The position numbers and the translations under genes are program-made. Positions 27,729-36,900 of a DNA stretch of 64,000 nucleotides are shown piece after piece. The notes under the pieces are model-generated. The model was not told where the DNA came from. It did not search any database and was given only the letters and a program-made list of their open reading frames with translations. Position 1 is the first letter of the stretch, and the number at the start of each line of letters is the position of its first letter. Origin of the DNA: Flavobacterium frigidarium DSM 17623 (GTDB taxonomy: Bacteria; Bacteroidota; Bacteroidia; Flavobacteriales; Flavobacteriaceae). The DNA is taken from positions 62,001-126,000 of the forward strand of contig NZ_AUDO01000004.1 in assembly GCF_000425505.1 (NCBI RefSeq), given 5' to 3'.

Positions 27729-28181
27729 GTGAAAAACGCCTTTAATCAAAATGATACTGCCGAGTTCATCCAACGAATTGAAAGATTATCATCAACATCA
27801 CAACCTAATTGGGGAAAAATGGACGTTGCAAAAATGTTGGCTCATTGTAACGTAACTTATGAAAAAATTTACGAGGACATTCATCCGAAACCAAATGCTT
27901 TAAAAAAACTATTGCTGAAAATGTTTGTAAAAAATGTTGTAGTCAGTGAAAACCCTTATAAAAAGAACGGACAAACAGCACCCGAATTTATTATTAAAAA
28001 TAGTAGAGATTTTGAATCCGAAAAAAAGCGGTTAATCGAATATATAGTGAAGGCACAACAACTTGGAGATAGTCATTTTGTCGGAAAGAAATCTCATTCA
28101 TTTGGAATTTTGACAAAACATGAATGGAGCAATATGTTAACAAAACATCTTGACCATCATTTGACACAATTTGGGGTTTAA
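27729..28181 (+). CDS. DUF1569 (DinB-like fold) protein (cassette 5)
   Basis: 150 residues from a GTG start at 27729. Typical DUF1569 pattern: QPNWGKMDVAKMLAHCNVTY near the N-terminus and LTKHEWSNMLTKHLDHHLTQ at the C-terminus, placing histidines where the DinB-like four-helix fold binds metal. The biochemical role of the family is not known; relatives include thiol transferases. The N-terminus follows only 31 nt after the solo IS30 end, so the gene may have lost its first codons or its native start. It is the last gene before the degenerate attC 5. Confidence 0.8.
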   Translation: MKNAFNQNDTAEFIQRIERLSSTSQPNWGKMDVAKMLAHCNVTYEKIYEDIHPKPNALKKLLLKMFVKNVVVSENPYKKNGQTAPEFIIKNSRDFESEKKRLIEYIVKAQQLGDSHFVGKKSHSFGILTKHEWSNMLTKHLDHHLTQFGV

Positions 28182-28210
28182 TAAAAGTGAGGTAAACAAT
28201 TAGCCATCCG

Positions 28211-28332
28211 CTAATACAAGTCTTGCACAATTTGCGAATTTATTGGAATTATTTATTTTTTATCATGTTTTTTTTACCGAAAATAGTAGTCTTCGTAAAT
28301 CGCAAACTATGCAAGGCGCGGGAGCGTTGTTC
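28211..28332 (+). repeat. attC-like site 5 (degenerate)
   Basis: Arms TCTTGCACAATTTGCGAATTT and AAATCGCAAACTATGCAAGGC pair well, and the right core is GTTGTTC (28326). The left core reads CTAATAC where CTATAAC would be expected from cassette 5's start, so AAC has been lost. Confidence 0.65.
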
Positions 28333-28343
28333 GATATTTTGAC

Positions 28344-28590
28344 TCAGAGTTAGAGAATTCAATAATCTAGCGCAACAAATGATAAATTTTATCTTTGTTG
28401 AATTATGAATAAAACCTACAAGCGATTAACTTTAAGTGAACGGATAATTATACAGACTTTGTTATGTGAAAAAAAGTCTAAAAATTATATGGCTATTTAT
28501 ATAAATATATCTCGTTTAACTGTAAATAATGAGCTTAAAAAATGGCTGATAGAATTTACTGACACCTACAGTGTAACATTTGCTCATTAG
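28344..28590 (+). pseudogene. IS30-family remnant with truncated transposase
   Basis: The sequence from 28344 (TCAGAGTTAGAGAATTC...) resembles the IS30 left end, followed by a 61-codon frame (28405-28590). Its first 40 residues (YKRLTLSERIIIQTLLCEKK) match the HTH of IS30 transposases, then diverge. The DDE domain is missing. The end begins 18 nt from the attC 5 core, the same offset as the other two IS30 ends. It is more diverged than the complete copy, so it is older. Confidence 0.7.
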
Positions 28591-28764
28591 TGTGCTCCAA
28601 CAATTAGCACCACTAAAAGATATGAAAACCTACGTGGCTAAGATGTTACGCCCAAGCGATCATCTACAACAATTTGTCGAAAGTTACCGTAAGCTTGCGA
28701 TGTTACCATCTCCTAAGAAGAAAAAATACCACTCCAAAAACTAATTACAAACAGCTTAGAAGTC

Positions 28765-29151
28765 ATGCCTTCTTTATTTAAGAAAGATAAAATTGAAGTT
28801 TTAAATACCATTTTACTAAATAATTGGCCAAATATTGATGCGCAACAAATGGAACAAGTCTTTATCAACTTGTTGACAAACTGCATTTATGCTTTGAATG
28901 ATAAGGAGCAAAAAAAGGTATTTATTTCGGCGGAAGCCAAAGAAAACAGAACATTTATTACTATTTCAAATAACGGTAAAGGAATTGACCCCGAAATTGA
29001 AAACAAGATTTTCTTGCCCTTTTTCACCACCCGAAAAGAAGGCGCAGGAATTGGATTAACTTTATCTAATAATATTGTAGAATGGCATGGTGGATATCTT
29101 GCGTACTATAATGAAGTAAACAAAACGTCTTTTGTATTTTTTTTGATTTAA
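28765..29151 (+). pseudogene. C-terminal fragment of a sensor histidine kinase (ATPase domain only)
   Basis: 128 residues covering the HATPase_c domain: N-box DAQQMEQVFINLLTNCIYAL, G1 box ISNNGKGIDPE (Asn where most kinases have Asp), F-box NKIFLPFFTTRKEGA, G2 box AGIGLTLSNNIVEWHGG. The same frame extends a little upstream of the ATG. No His-phosphotransfer or sensor domain precedes it. It follows IS30 debris, so the 5' part was probably removed by rearrangement. It is unlikely to signal by itself. Confidence 0.75.
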
Positions 29152-30244
29152 TTATCTCTTTTTAATCTTTTAGTTTGACTGTCTTGGTATAAGCAACAAA
29201 AAGATAGTTCTCTAATCTTTTAAGACTATTTAAAACATCTTTATATAACAATACAATATATTATTAAATTAATGCTGCCAGAAGAAATAGAGTAGCCACC
29301 TGTTTGGGCTTTCCAGATTTTAGTTAACTATGAAATATAGCGGACGTGAATAGTTACATGCTATTATGAACATTGTTGAATAAATCAACTCTATTCAGGT
29401 AAATGGTAATTTCGCAAAAAAAATTATGGAAATCATCTATAACAATTTTGCTAGATTTCGACAGCCTCTCCATTGATATTTAACTATTAATTAGCCTTTT
29501 CAAAAAGCTAAAAGCTTTGGTTCTTTATTAAAAAACGTAGTCATTGAGTTCTGTATTTTATGGTACAATAGCTGATGATTTCGATTGCAAAATACAATTA
29601 AAATCCTTCTAGCAATAAATTTCAGAAAATCATAAAGTTTTAAAAGAAGAAGGCGATATGTGTTAGAGCAATACTAAGATTAGGGAAATCAGAGCTGGGC
29701 CACTGCAACTCAACTACCTTCAAATAAAATCTGAGATACAAAAGATTACTGATTGCTAATTCGAGAAGATTAAAATTTAATCATTTTTAGTGCTTAAAAG
29801 ACAGATTATTAATTCCATCTCTAATGGGTTGAATACTTATACTTTAAGAAGCAAATAAAATACTCAAAATTAGGGTATGCAAACCAAAGTATAAAAAAAT
29901 ATAGTTAAGAAATTAGATCATTATAGTAACAGCTCTAAATGGAAAGAAATAAGAATTCTATTATTTTACGATGTTAGTTTTTAATTTTTTTAGAAGTATA
30001 ATTATTTAAATTCTTCAACAAATCTTATGATATCGCTAAATATTAAATAACGATTAATTTTCATCAATATCGTGAATGTTTCGACCATTAGTGTTTAAAA
30101 CTTTTCAATAAGTGGTACAAATTACCTCTTAATTAAGTAACTAATCGGTTATTCTAATTATGTTGCACTTATTACTTCTTGCTTTGCAAGCAAAAATGGT
30201 TGCTCTTATTTTGTACAATAATTAATCTTTAAATCATTTTCAAT
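29152..30244. other. Long AT-rich intergenic region
   Basis: 1.1 kb with stops in all frames and no recognisable gene or RNA. The right end holds the promoter of the pilin-like gene. Some words, such as NNFARFRQ near 29440, hint at old coding DNA but cannot be assigned. Confidence 0.5.
30184..30213 (+). promoter_or_regulatory. Candidate promoter of the first DUF4402 gene
   Basis: TTG (30184) and TTATTTTG (30206) are separated by 19 nt, matching the Bacteroidota TTG/TAnnTTTG promoter with one mismatch. The start codon is at 30245. Confidence 0.5.
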
Positions 30245-30760
30245 ATGAAAAAAATTACCCTTGTTATTTCAATGATTGCTCTTTATGTCGGTTTTTCATC
30301 TACGGCTTCTGCACAAGTAACAGCTTCTGCACCAACTCATGCAACAGTTGTTGCTCCAATATCTATTGCACTAGATACTGATATGAATTTTGGTAACGTA
30401 GCTGTGTCGTCTTCTGCTGGATCGGTAATCTTAGCACCTGATAGTGGACGTACTAAAACCCTAGGAGCTACATTACCTGCAACACCAGGTACAGTAACTG
30501 CCGCTCAATTTACAGTAAGTGGTGAGGCTGGTTACACGTTTATAATTACGCTACCTACTACAGACTTTACTATTACTAAAGCTACTACTCTTGAAACAAT
30601 GACTTTAAATTCTTTTAATAGTACACCAGATGCAACTGGTACATTAACTGCTGGTTCTGAAATTATACTTGTAGGTGCGACATTAAACATTGGTGCAAAT
30701 CAAGTAGCCGGTTTATATGAAAACGCAACAGGCTTTGATGTGACAGTAAACTATAACTAG
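30245..30760 (+). CDS. DUF4402 pilin-like secreted protein 1
   Basis: 171 residues. A Sec signal peptide ends about residue 23 (VGFSSTASAQ). The mature part is a DUF4402 beta-sandwich: MNFGNVAVSSSAGSVILAPD, GTVTAAQFTVSGEAGYTFII, and the C-terminal strands LVGATLNIGANQVAGLY and DVTVNYN. DUF4402 proteins resemble subunits of chaperone-usher fimbriae, ending in an alternating strand that can be donated to a neighbour. A strong hairpin directly after the gene lets it be expressed at a higher level than the genes behind it, as expected for a major subunit. The chaperone and usher-like genes follow. Confidence 0.88.
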   Translation: MKKITLVISMIALYVGFSSTASAQVTASAPTHATVVAPISIALDTDMNFGNVAVSSSAGSVILAPDSGRTKTLGATLPATPGTVTAAQFTVSGEAGYTFIITLPTTDFTITKATTLETMTLNSFNSTPDATGTLTAGSEIILVGATLNIGANQVAGLYENATGFDVTVNYN

Positions 30761-30769
30761 AAATTTTAA

Positions 30770-30799
30770 AAGGGTACTGCTGATTTTGGCAGTACCCTT
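30770..30799 (+). terminator. Hairpin between the two pilin-like genes
   Basis: A perfect 11-bp stem AAGGGTACTGC/GCAGTACCCTT with an 8-nt loop, 9 nt after the stop codon, followed by an AT-rich but not purely T tail. It can act as a partial terminator or 3' stabiliser of the first cistron. Confidence 0.75.
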
Positions 30800-30804
30800 C
30801 TAAA

Positions 30805-30812
30805 TAATTTTG
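30805..30812 (+). promoter_or_regulatory. Candidate -7 box TAATTTTG before the second DUF4402 gene
   Basis: Exact match to TAnnTTTG, 33 nt before the ATG at 30845, with a TTG 16 nt upstream inside the hairpin. It could restart transcription for the downstream genes. Confidence 0.4.
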
Positions 30813-30844
30813 TACATGTACTTTGCATCGAAAAAGATAAATGA

Positions 30845-31336
30845 ATGAAAATTGATAATCTCATCAAAACTGAAAATTTACTGTTATTGCTATTTTTTTT
30901 ACCTTATTATTATACGATTATGGCGCAGGCTCCCGTTTCCATTTTAAAAAACACGGACCTAAATTTTGGTATTATAACTGTCTCATCTACTTCAGGAAGT
31001 GTCGTTCTATCAACTTCTGGGTTAAGAACTTCTTCAGGTGGAATATTTTTGCCAGCGTTTACCGGGACTGTTTCTGCAGCTCAGTTTATAGTATCGGGTG
31101 AACCATATTACACCTATTCTATAACCTTACCTGACGTTTTCACACTTTATGAATCTGGAACTGGTCCTTCATATATGACTGTAAATTCTTTAACAAGCAG
31201 TCCTTCTACCGCTGGTTCTTTGGCAACTGGTACAGAAACTATTTTTATTGGTGCAACACTGAATGCCGAAGCCTCGCAAACTCCAGGATCATATAACAGT
31301 TCCACTGGTCTTGAAGTGATGGTGAACTACAATTAG
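30845..31336 (+). CDS. DUF4402 pilin-like secreted protein 2
   Basis: 163 residues. A hydrophobic signal region (LLLLLFFLPYYYTIMAQ) precedes a DUF4402 domain: TDLNFGIITVSSTSGSVVLS, GTVSAAQFIVSGEPYYTYSI, IFIGATLNAEASQTPGSY, and a closing EVMVNYN. Order and motifs parallel the first subunit, with about one third identical residues by eye, so it is probably a minor or tip subunit. It is separated from the first gene by a hairpin and from the chaperone gene by 100 nt. Confidence 0.87.
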   Translation: MKIDNLIKTENLLLLLFFLPYYYTIMAQAPVSILKNTDLNFGIITVSSTSGSVVLSTSGLRTSSGGIFLPAFTGTVSAAQFIVSGEPYYTYSITLPDVFTLYESGTGPSYMTVNSLTSSPSTAGSLATGTETIFIGATLNAEASQTPGSYNSSTGLEVMVNYN

Positions 31337-31436
31337 AACTGCGAACAAACAGTTAGCATTTTGCACATTTCCTTTTACTTTTTATAAATGCTGACTATCA
31401 ATACTATTACTAGAACATAATAATGAATAAATCCCT

Positions 31437-32255
31437 ATGAAAGAAAAAATTTCACTTGTTATACTACTATTTTTATATTTTAATTCTTCTGCAATGTCAC
31501 AGGGCAACTTGATGATTTTCCCAAAACGTGTTAGCTTCGAAGGTATCCAAAAAAGAATGGAAGTAATCAATCTTTCAAACGTAGGGAAGGATACCGCTAC
31601 TTACAAGCTATCATTCAAGCAGATAAAAATGGATGAGAACGGTAAATTTATTTCTATTGAAGAACCGGAACCTAACCAGCATTTTGCATCTCCCTATTTA
31701 AGATTTTACCCACGTACTGTTACTCTTCCTCCTAATGGATCACAGACGGTAAAAATACAGTTGGTTGGAACTAATGAAATACAACAAGGTGAATACCGCT
31801 CCCATCTATACATACGAGGCGTCGCCAAAAATAGTGTTTTAGGTGAGAAAGATTCCAATGACGAATCTGGAAATTTAAGTATCAGTGTAAAGCCGGTATT
31901 TGGAATATCGCTTGCTAATATTATTACTATTGGAGAAACCTCTGCAACTGTATCACTATCGGATCTGGCAGTACAAAACTCCCAAGAGGGAATGATCCTT
32001 TCTTTAAATTTTAATAGGAGTGGCAACAGCTCAAGTTACGGTAACATACAGGTAAACCATATTTCTACATCAGGAATCATCATCAACGCAGCCACTATCA
32101 AAGGTTTTGCTGTTTACGTTCCTGGAAATTTACGTAGAACGAAAATTAAACTTGTTACCACTTCAAATATAGATTATACCAAAGGACAACTTCAGGTCAT
32201 TTATTCAACACAAGACAAAACCGTGAAATATGCTGAAGCAAGTCTAGTTTTATAA
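31437..32255 (+). CDS. PapD-like periplasmic pilus chaperone
   Basis: 272 residues with a signal peptide (LVILLFLYFNSSAMSQ). Two immunoglobulin-like domains are expected. The first holds LMIFPKRVSFEGIQKRMEVI, YLRFYPRTVTLPPNGSQTVK and the EYRSHLYIRG strand; the second covers about 160-270. This is the layout of chaperones that hold pilin subunits by donating a strand. The conserved PRxVxFEG start resembles the alternative (DUF4402-associated) chaperones more than FimC. It sits between the two pilin-like genes and the usher-like gene on the same strand. Confidence 0.85.
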   Translation: MKEKISLVILLFLYFNSSAMSQGNLMIFPKRVSFEGIQKRMEVINLSNVGKDTATYKLSFKQIKMDENGKFISIEEPEPNQHFASPYLRFYPRTVTLPPNGSQTVKIQLVGTNEIQQGEYRSHLYIRGVAKNSVLGEKDSNDESGNLSISVKPVFGISLANIITIGETSATVSLSDLAVQNSQEGMILSLNFNRSGNSSSYGNIQVNHISTSGIIINAATIKGFAVYVPGNLRRTKIKLVTTSNIDYTKGQLQVIYSTQDKTVKYAEASLVL

Positions 32256-32405
32256 TATTAAAAAACATATGATCTTTATAGTCCTCACAGATATAGCGAT
32301 TTTTTATCATGCTAACTTCCATAACTCTATTCGAAACCTACTGCTTCCTCCATTAGTTACCTTTCAGTGAACACATATTATCTGATGCTACAATATAATG
32401 GCTGA

Positions 32406-35003
32406 ATGCATCCATCAAAAAATGTTCCTATCGAAAATCGGCTTCTATTTATCTTGTTTTTCAACCGAAAATCCATTGCTCTAGTATATATATTCATAAT
32501 AAAATTAGTTTTAATGTCACCCGTGGCTAGAGCGCAAGAACCCGCTTGCGATGAAGTTTTACTTACCTTACAATTCAAACACATTGGTAGTACTGAGTTA
32601 TCATCAATAATTTGTGGTAAGGAAGTGTATCTTTCTATAAACGAATTGTTTGATTTTTTAAAGATTAAAAACTTCACTAATACTAATTACAGCGTCATTG
32701 AAGGTTTTTTTTTGAAGCAGACGAACATTTTCAAAATTGATGTAAACTCCAAACAAGTAAGCTATAATAATAAAATAATTTCATTAGAAGATAATGATTT
32801 AATTCGGACGGAAACCAATTTATTTCTTAAGGCGTCTCTTTTTAATGCAATTTTTGAACTTGATAATAGCTTTAACTTTAGCAACTTATCGCTATCGATG
32901 TCCTCAAAATTTGAACTGCCAATAGTTAGGGAAGCACGTATTAAACAGCTTCGAGAAAACCTTAAAAAAATCAGGAACGATTTTACTGCTGATTCTACAA
33001 TAGTTAGAGACAGACCCCTTTTTCATTTCGGAACAGCCAATTGGTCCTTGAATGCCACTCAGCAGGAGAACGGTTTACGTTCAGAAAGACTTCATTTAAA
33101 TCTAGGAGGCATGCTAGCGGGAGGAGAATTGACAAGCACTCTTAACTATAGTACCAACCAGCCTTTTGTACTAAAAAACCAGCATTACAGATGGCAGTAT
33201 GTCAATGAAAACAATAAATACATCAATCAGATTACGCTTGGTAGAATAGCAACATCTTTAACGGCTACTATTTTGGATCCTTTAGTTGGTGGTCAAATTA
33301 CCAATGCACCCACTCGAATCAGAAAATCTTTTGGTACGTATATTTTAAGCGACCACACCCAACCTAATTGGATGGTAGAATTGTACATAAACAATGCGTT
33401 GGTCGATTACGTAAAAGCGGATGCTGACGGTTTTTTTTCTTTCAATGTTCCCCTGATGTATGGCAGCACCGAAGTTTCACTCAGATATTACGGTCATTGG
33501 GGTGAAGAACAAATTTCAGGTAAAAATTTTGTAATTCCATTTCAACTTCTTCCTAAAAAAGAGTGGGAATATGTATTGAGTTCTGGAATTATACAAGATG
33601 GTAAAAATAGTCCTTTTGCTAATGCAAAAGTAAGCTACGGACTTTCGAATTATATTACCTTAGGAGGTGGTATAGAATACGTATCATATTTAAATACTAA
33701 TAAAACCATAGCCTTTTTCAATTCTTCCGTACGTGCATTGTCTCAATTGTTCATTTCGGGATCGTACTACCCCAATATTATGTACAAAGGATTGTTGAAC
33801 TATACTGCTTCAAACAAACTCCGGATGGAGCTAGATTACACAAAGTACACTCTGAACCAACAGCTGGTTCGTTTCAATTATTCTGAAGTGCGTAAGGCAG
33901 TGATATCATATCCGCTTCATAATCAAAATTTTTCGGGCAATTCTCGATTATCCTTTCAACAAAATTTATTTCAGAATAGCAAACATACCAATGTAGAACT
34001 ACTATTATCAGGTTCAGGCTACGGCTTAAATTTTAATCTCACTACCAATTCTTTTTTTGCCGGTTCCATAAAGCAACTCATTTATAGTAATCTCTCCACC
34101 TCTTTACAGCTTCCAAAAGGCGTTGTTCTTATCCCCCAGTTGAGGTATGAATACAATACTCAAGGTATTACAGTATTAAAAGCAGAATTCAAAAAAAAAA
34201 TGTTTAAAAAAGGGTTTCTTCAGGTGTCTATTGATCATAATTTTAAAACTGAAGATACTTATATGCAAATAGGTTTTCGATATGATTTCAAATCGATAAA
34301 TACAGCTTTTACCACCAGTGTCATGCAAGGTAAGTCCACATTTTCTCAAGCGGCTAGCGGAAGCATTATATTTGAGCCTGCAGCAGATTTTATTTCCTTC
34401 AATAATAACTTAAGTGTAGGGAGAGCCAGTATAAAATTTATTCCTTTTTTAGATATTAATGGCAATGCAAAGCGAGATTTCAGTGAACCATTAGTATCAG
34501 GGTTACAAGTTAAATTGAACAACGGTATACAACATCATGCCAAAGACGGAATAACAATAATTACAGAATTAGAACCTTATATCAAGAATCATGTTGAACT
34601 TAATACCACTAGCATTTCTAATATCGCTTGGAGGGTAACTAACAAATCTTTAAACATCATCTTAAACCCCAATCAATTAAAAATTATTGAAATACCCATT
34701 ATTGTTGTTGGGGAAGTGGCTGGATATATTAATATAAATAAAAAGGGGTCTGTAACTGGAGTTGGTGGCTTGAAAATCAATATATATGATGTCCACGATA
34801 ATATTATTACGACTCTCCTCTCAGAATCTGACGGATATTTTAGTTTCTTGGGTTTAAAATCGGGTTATTATTCAGCAAAGTTAGATGCTCTGCAATTAAA
34901 AAATTTACAAATGGCGGCACAGTCCTCTAACGCAATATTTAAGATTGAAAATGGAGCCAATGGAGCTATAGTAGACAATATAGAATTTGTGCTCTATAAA
35001 TAA
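32406..35003 (+). CDS. Usher-like outer-membrane protein with C-terminal SdrD-like domains
   Basis: 865 residues. After a long N-region and signal (IIKLVLMSPVARAQEPACDE), residues about 50-90 look like an usher N-domain (VYLSINELFDFLKIKNF). About 180-630 is a beta-barrel-like region with a plug-type insertion (NWMVELYINNALVDYVKADA, GFFSFNVPLMYGSTEVSLRY) that matches usher plug strands. The C-terminal part has an SdrD_B-like unit (FLDINGNAKRDFSEPLVSGL) and a carboxypeptidase-like domain (YFSFLGLKSGYYSAKLDAL). It would export and assemble the DUF4402 subunits. Identity to proteobacterial ushers is low, so the call rests on pattern and neighbours. Confidence 0.75.
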   Translation: MHPSKNVPIENRLLFILFFNRKSIALVYIFIIKLVLMSPVARAQEPACDEVLLTLQFKHIGSTELSSIICGKEVYLSINELFDFLKIKNFTNTNYSVIEGFFLKQTNIFKIDVNSKQVSYNNKIISLEDNDLIRTETNLFLKASLFNAIFELDNSFNFSNLSLSMSSKFELPIVREARIKQLRENLKKIRNDFTADSTIVRDRPLFHFGTANWSLNATQQENGLRSERLHLNLGGMLAGGELTSTLNYSTNQPFVLKNQHYRWQYVNENNKYINQITLGRIATSLTATILDPLVGGQITNAPTRIRKSFGTYILSDHTQPNWMVELYINNALVDYVKADADGFFSFNVPLMYGSTEVSLRYYGHWGEEQISGKNFVIPFQLLPKKEWEYVLSSGIIQDGKNSPFANAKVSYGLSNYITLGGGIEYVSYLNTNKTIAFFNSSVRALSQLFISGSYYPNIMYKGLLNYTASNKLRMELDYTKYTLNQQLVRFNYSEVRKAVISYPLHNQNFSGNSRLSFQQNLFQNSKHTNVELLLSGSGYGLNFNLTTNSFFAGSIKQLIYSNLSTSLQLPKGVVLIPQLRYEYNTQGITVLKAEFKKKMFKKGFLQVSIDHNFKTEDTYMQIGFRYDFKSINTAFTTSVMQGKSTFSQAASGSIIFEPAADFISFNNNLSVGRASIKFIPFLDINGNAKRDFSEPLVSGLQVKLNNGIQHHAKDGITIITELEPYIKNHVELNTTSISNIAWRVTNKSLNIILNPNQLKIIEIPIIVVGEVAGYININKKGSVTGVGGLKINIYDVHDNIITTLLSESDGYFSFLGLKSGYYSAKLDALQLKNLQMAAQSSNAIFKIENGANGAIVDNIEFVLYK

Positions 35004-35869
35004 AAACTTAAAGAATACATTGATCTATATTGCAATGAATATCTGAATTACTAATTTAGTGTTTTCTACAGTTTAAGAAGTAAATACAGCCAAATTTACT
35101 GCAACCAATACTTCTACTTACGAAGTTTAGGCAAAATTCATTGTATTTCGAGTCCGGTCAAACTATTTATGATGAAAAAATATGAGATATCTATACAGAT
35201 TTGCAATGGTAGTTACAAACATCTTGAAGATCCCTCCGACTGTCACAATAACCCTTACAAACAAAAATAATTGGAAACAGAAAGCTTGTTAAACCACTGT
35301 TACATGCTTTTGAAATAATGACCGAAAACAGATGAGGATTTAACATTTTAAATTCTAATTTCAAAGTATACTGCTATATTTTAAATAGTTAGTCTTAAAA
35401 TTAAAATATATTTCTAATGTTCGGCATAGTAATTGACCCAAAGACTTAATAATAGGTATGTCAAAATTTAATATGTTTCCCCCTCTAATAAATTTGGGAA
35501 TAATCTCCTTTAGACATTTCTAAATAAACACTTTCATTTTGGTTTAAACTATTAAGATGATCACATTCGGCGAATGATTAGTTAAAATCAACTAGCATCA
35601 TTTAGTAATTTCTCTTAAAAATACTTAAATAAAATCTTTACGAATACAGTTATTCGTTTTTAATTACGACTATTACTAAAGTAGCCACGCTTGTTACTTT
35701 TGTTTTTAATTGATCTAACCACGAATTATTTAGAATTTTAAACTAGTACTTTAATCCCTTGAATTTTACTCCACACCATAAATTATATTACACTGATTCA
35801 CAGTGATTAAACTATTTTTCCTATCTAATTAATTTTCAATAAGCCCCTCTAAAATCTATATACCAGCCT
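35004..35869. other. Intergenic region after the pilus locus
   Basis: 866 nt without a gene. A small hairpin CGAATA-CAGT-TATTCG followed by TTTTT lies at 35641-35661 and could be a terminator. The dyad at 35791 is listed separately. Confidence 0.45.
35791..35805. promoter_or_regulatory. Inverted repeat CACTG-ATTCA-CAGTG ahead of the LytTR regulator
   Basis: A perfect 5-bp dyad 65 nt before the start codon of the LytTR response regulator; a plausible operator, perhaps for the regulator itself. Confidence 0.35.
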
Positions 35870-36631
35870 ATGACTCCTATTAATGCAATAATCATAACCG
35901 AAGGAAAAGACACTCTAAAAATCTTAAAAAAATTTGAAGAGGAAAACTTTTTGATTATTAAAATAATCGGGGAAGCCAAATCCATTATTGATGGAATCAG
36001 CATCATTCAATTAAAAAAGCCAGACGTAATATTCTTAGATATTATGACAAAAGAAAACCTGTTTTTTGAATTGCTTGAACAATTAGAGTTTAATATCCCA
36101 AAGCTGATTTTCATATCGGATAATAAACATTCTGCAATAGAAGCTTTCAAACAAAATGCAGTTGACTTTATCTTAAAACCAATAGATTTTAATTCGATCA
36201 TATTATCTGTTTATAAATCGATCAAAATAATTGAGATGGAAAGATCGTATCAGAATCAAAAAATAAATGAAATTAATATTTTAAACACCTTTAATCAAAC
36301 TAATGAATACTTGGCCATATCATCATTAGACAAAGTTGAACTCATCCACATGTCAGAAATTATTTATTGCAAGGCTGATGGAAAATATACTTATTTCATG
36401 CTTTTAGATGGTAGGAAAATAGTTTCTAGTAGAAATTTAGGTGAATATATTAAAATCCTAGATAATAACTACTTTTTTAGAATCCATCATTCGTACATAA
36501 TTAACCTTAGGCACATCGTCAAAATCTCAAAAAAAGATGGTTATTTCTGTGAGTTTCCAAATGGAATTCATCTGCCTGTAGCTAAGAGGAGACAAGATGA
36601 TTTCAATAAGTTTATAAAGCTTAAGGAATGA
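35870..36631 (+). CDS. LytTR-family response regulator
   Basis: 253 residues. A receiver domain (1-120) has the phospho-acceptor Asp57 (PDVIFLDIMT) and the conserved Lys in DFILKPIDF. The acidic pair near the N-terminus is degenerate (IIITEGKDTL in place of the usual VDDE), so phosphorylation may be altered. A LytTR DNA-binding domain fills 145-253 (IIYCKADGKYTYFMLLDGRK, NNYFFRIHHSYIINLRHIVK, LPVAKRRQDDF). LytTR proteins bind two direct repeats near promoters. The multi-PAS kinase downstream is on the same strand but about 270-330 nt away, so pairing is uncertain. The pilus locus lies upstream. Confidence 0.9.
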   Translation: MTPINAIIITEGKDTLKILKKFEEENFLIIKIIGEAKSIIDGISIIQLKKPDVIFLDIMTKENLFFELLEQLEFNIPKLIFISDNKHSAIEAFKQNAVDFILKPIDFNSIILSVYKSIKIIEMERSYQNQKINEINILNTFNQTNEYLAISSLDKVELIHMSEIIYCKADGKYTYFMLLDGRKIVSSRNLGEYIKILDNNYFFRIHHSYIINLRHIVKISKKDGYFCEFPNGIHLPVAKRRQDDFNKFIKLKE

Positions 36632-36900
36632 CAATTTCAGAATCAGAAATTAAAAGTAACTACTAAAACTTGAATACCTTAACACTTTTAGTTCAAGTAC
36701 CACACTATCGACATATAAGGGTATACTACAACCGAAATGGTAAATTGCAAAATATAGAGTACGATCAAGTATAAAATGAATGATTTTAAAATGATTATAC
36801 CTTACTAAATAATGGAAAAACAATGTAATAAATAATACAATAAACGCTATAGAAAGGATTTTAATTATGCATAAAATAAATTCTTAAATAGTGTAGGTAG

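Larger units (their letters stand above)
21555..28332 (+). mobile_element. Integron-type gene cassette array without integrase (CALIN)
   Basis: Six imperfect palindromes of about 80-126 nt separate single genes or gene pairs, all read on the plus strand. Each palindrome ends in GTTNNNN, and four begin in NNNNAAC, with long complementary arms and a central TTTTCG...CGAAAA hairpin, as in attC sites. Cassettes 1-3 show the cassette signature: the first 9-10 nt after each core are the reverse complement of the last nt before the next attC (GTTGGCAGT/ACTGCCAAC, GTTGGCAGA/TCTGCCAAC, GTTATCTGTC/GACAGATAAC). No integron integrase, attI site or array promoter is visible in the window. Cassette contents: DUF4062 gene; IS30 plus two unknown genes; a secreted protein; a membrane protein; a DUF1569 protein. 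Confidence 0.85.

Noticed and set aside
22663..28332. Reading the spaced palindromes as a CRISPR array
   Set aside because: The repeats are about 124 nt, imperfectly self-complementary, and separated by whole genes; no short uniform spacers and no cas genes.
28592..28744. 50-codon frame (ends YHSKN) between IS30 debris and the kinase fragment
   Set aside because: Open and basic, but too short and without a recognised family; probably a transposase or other gene tail.
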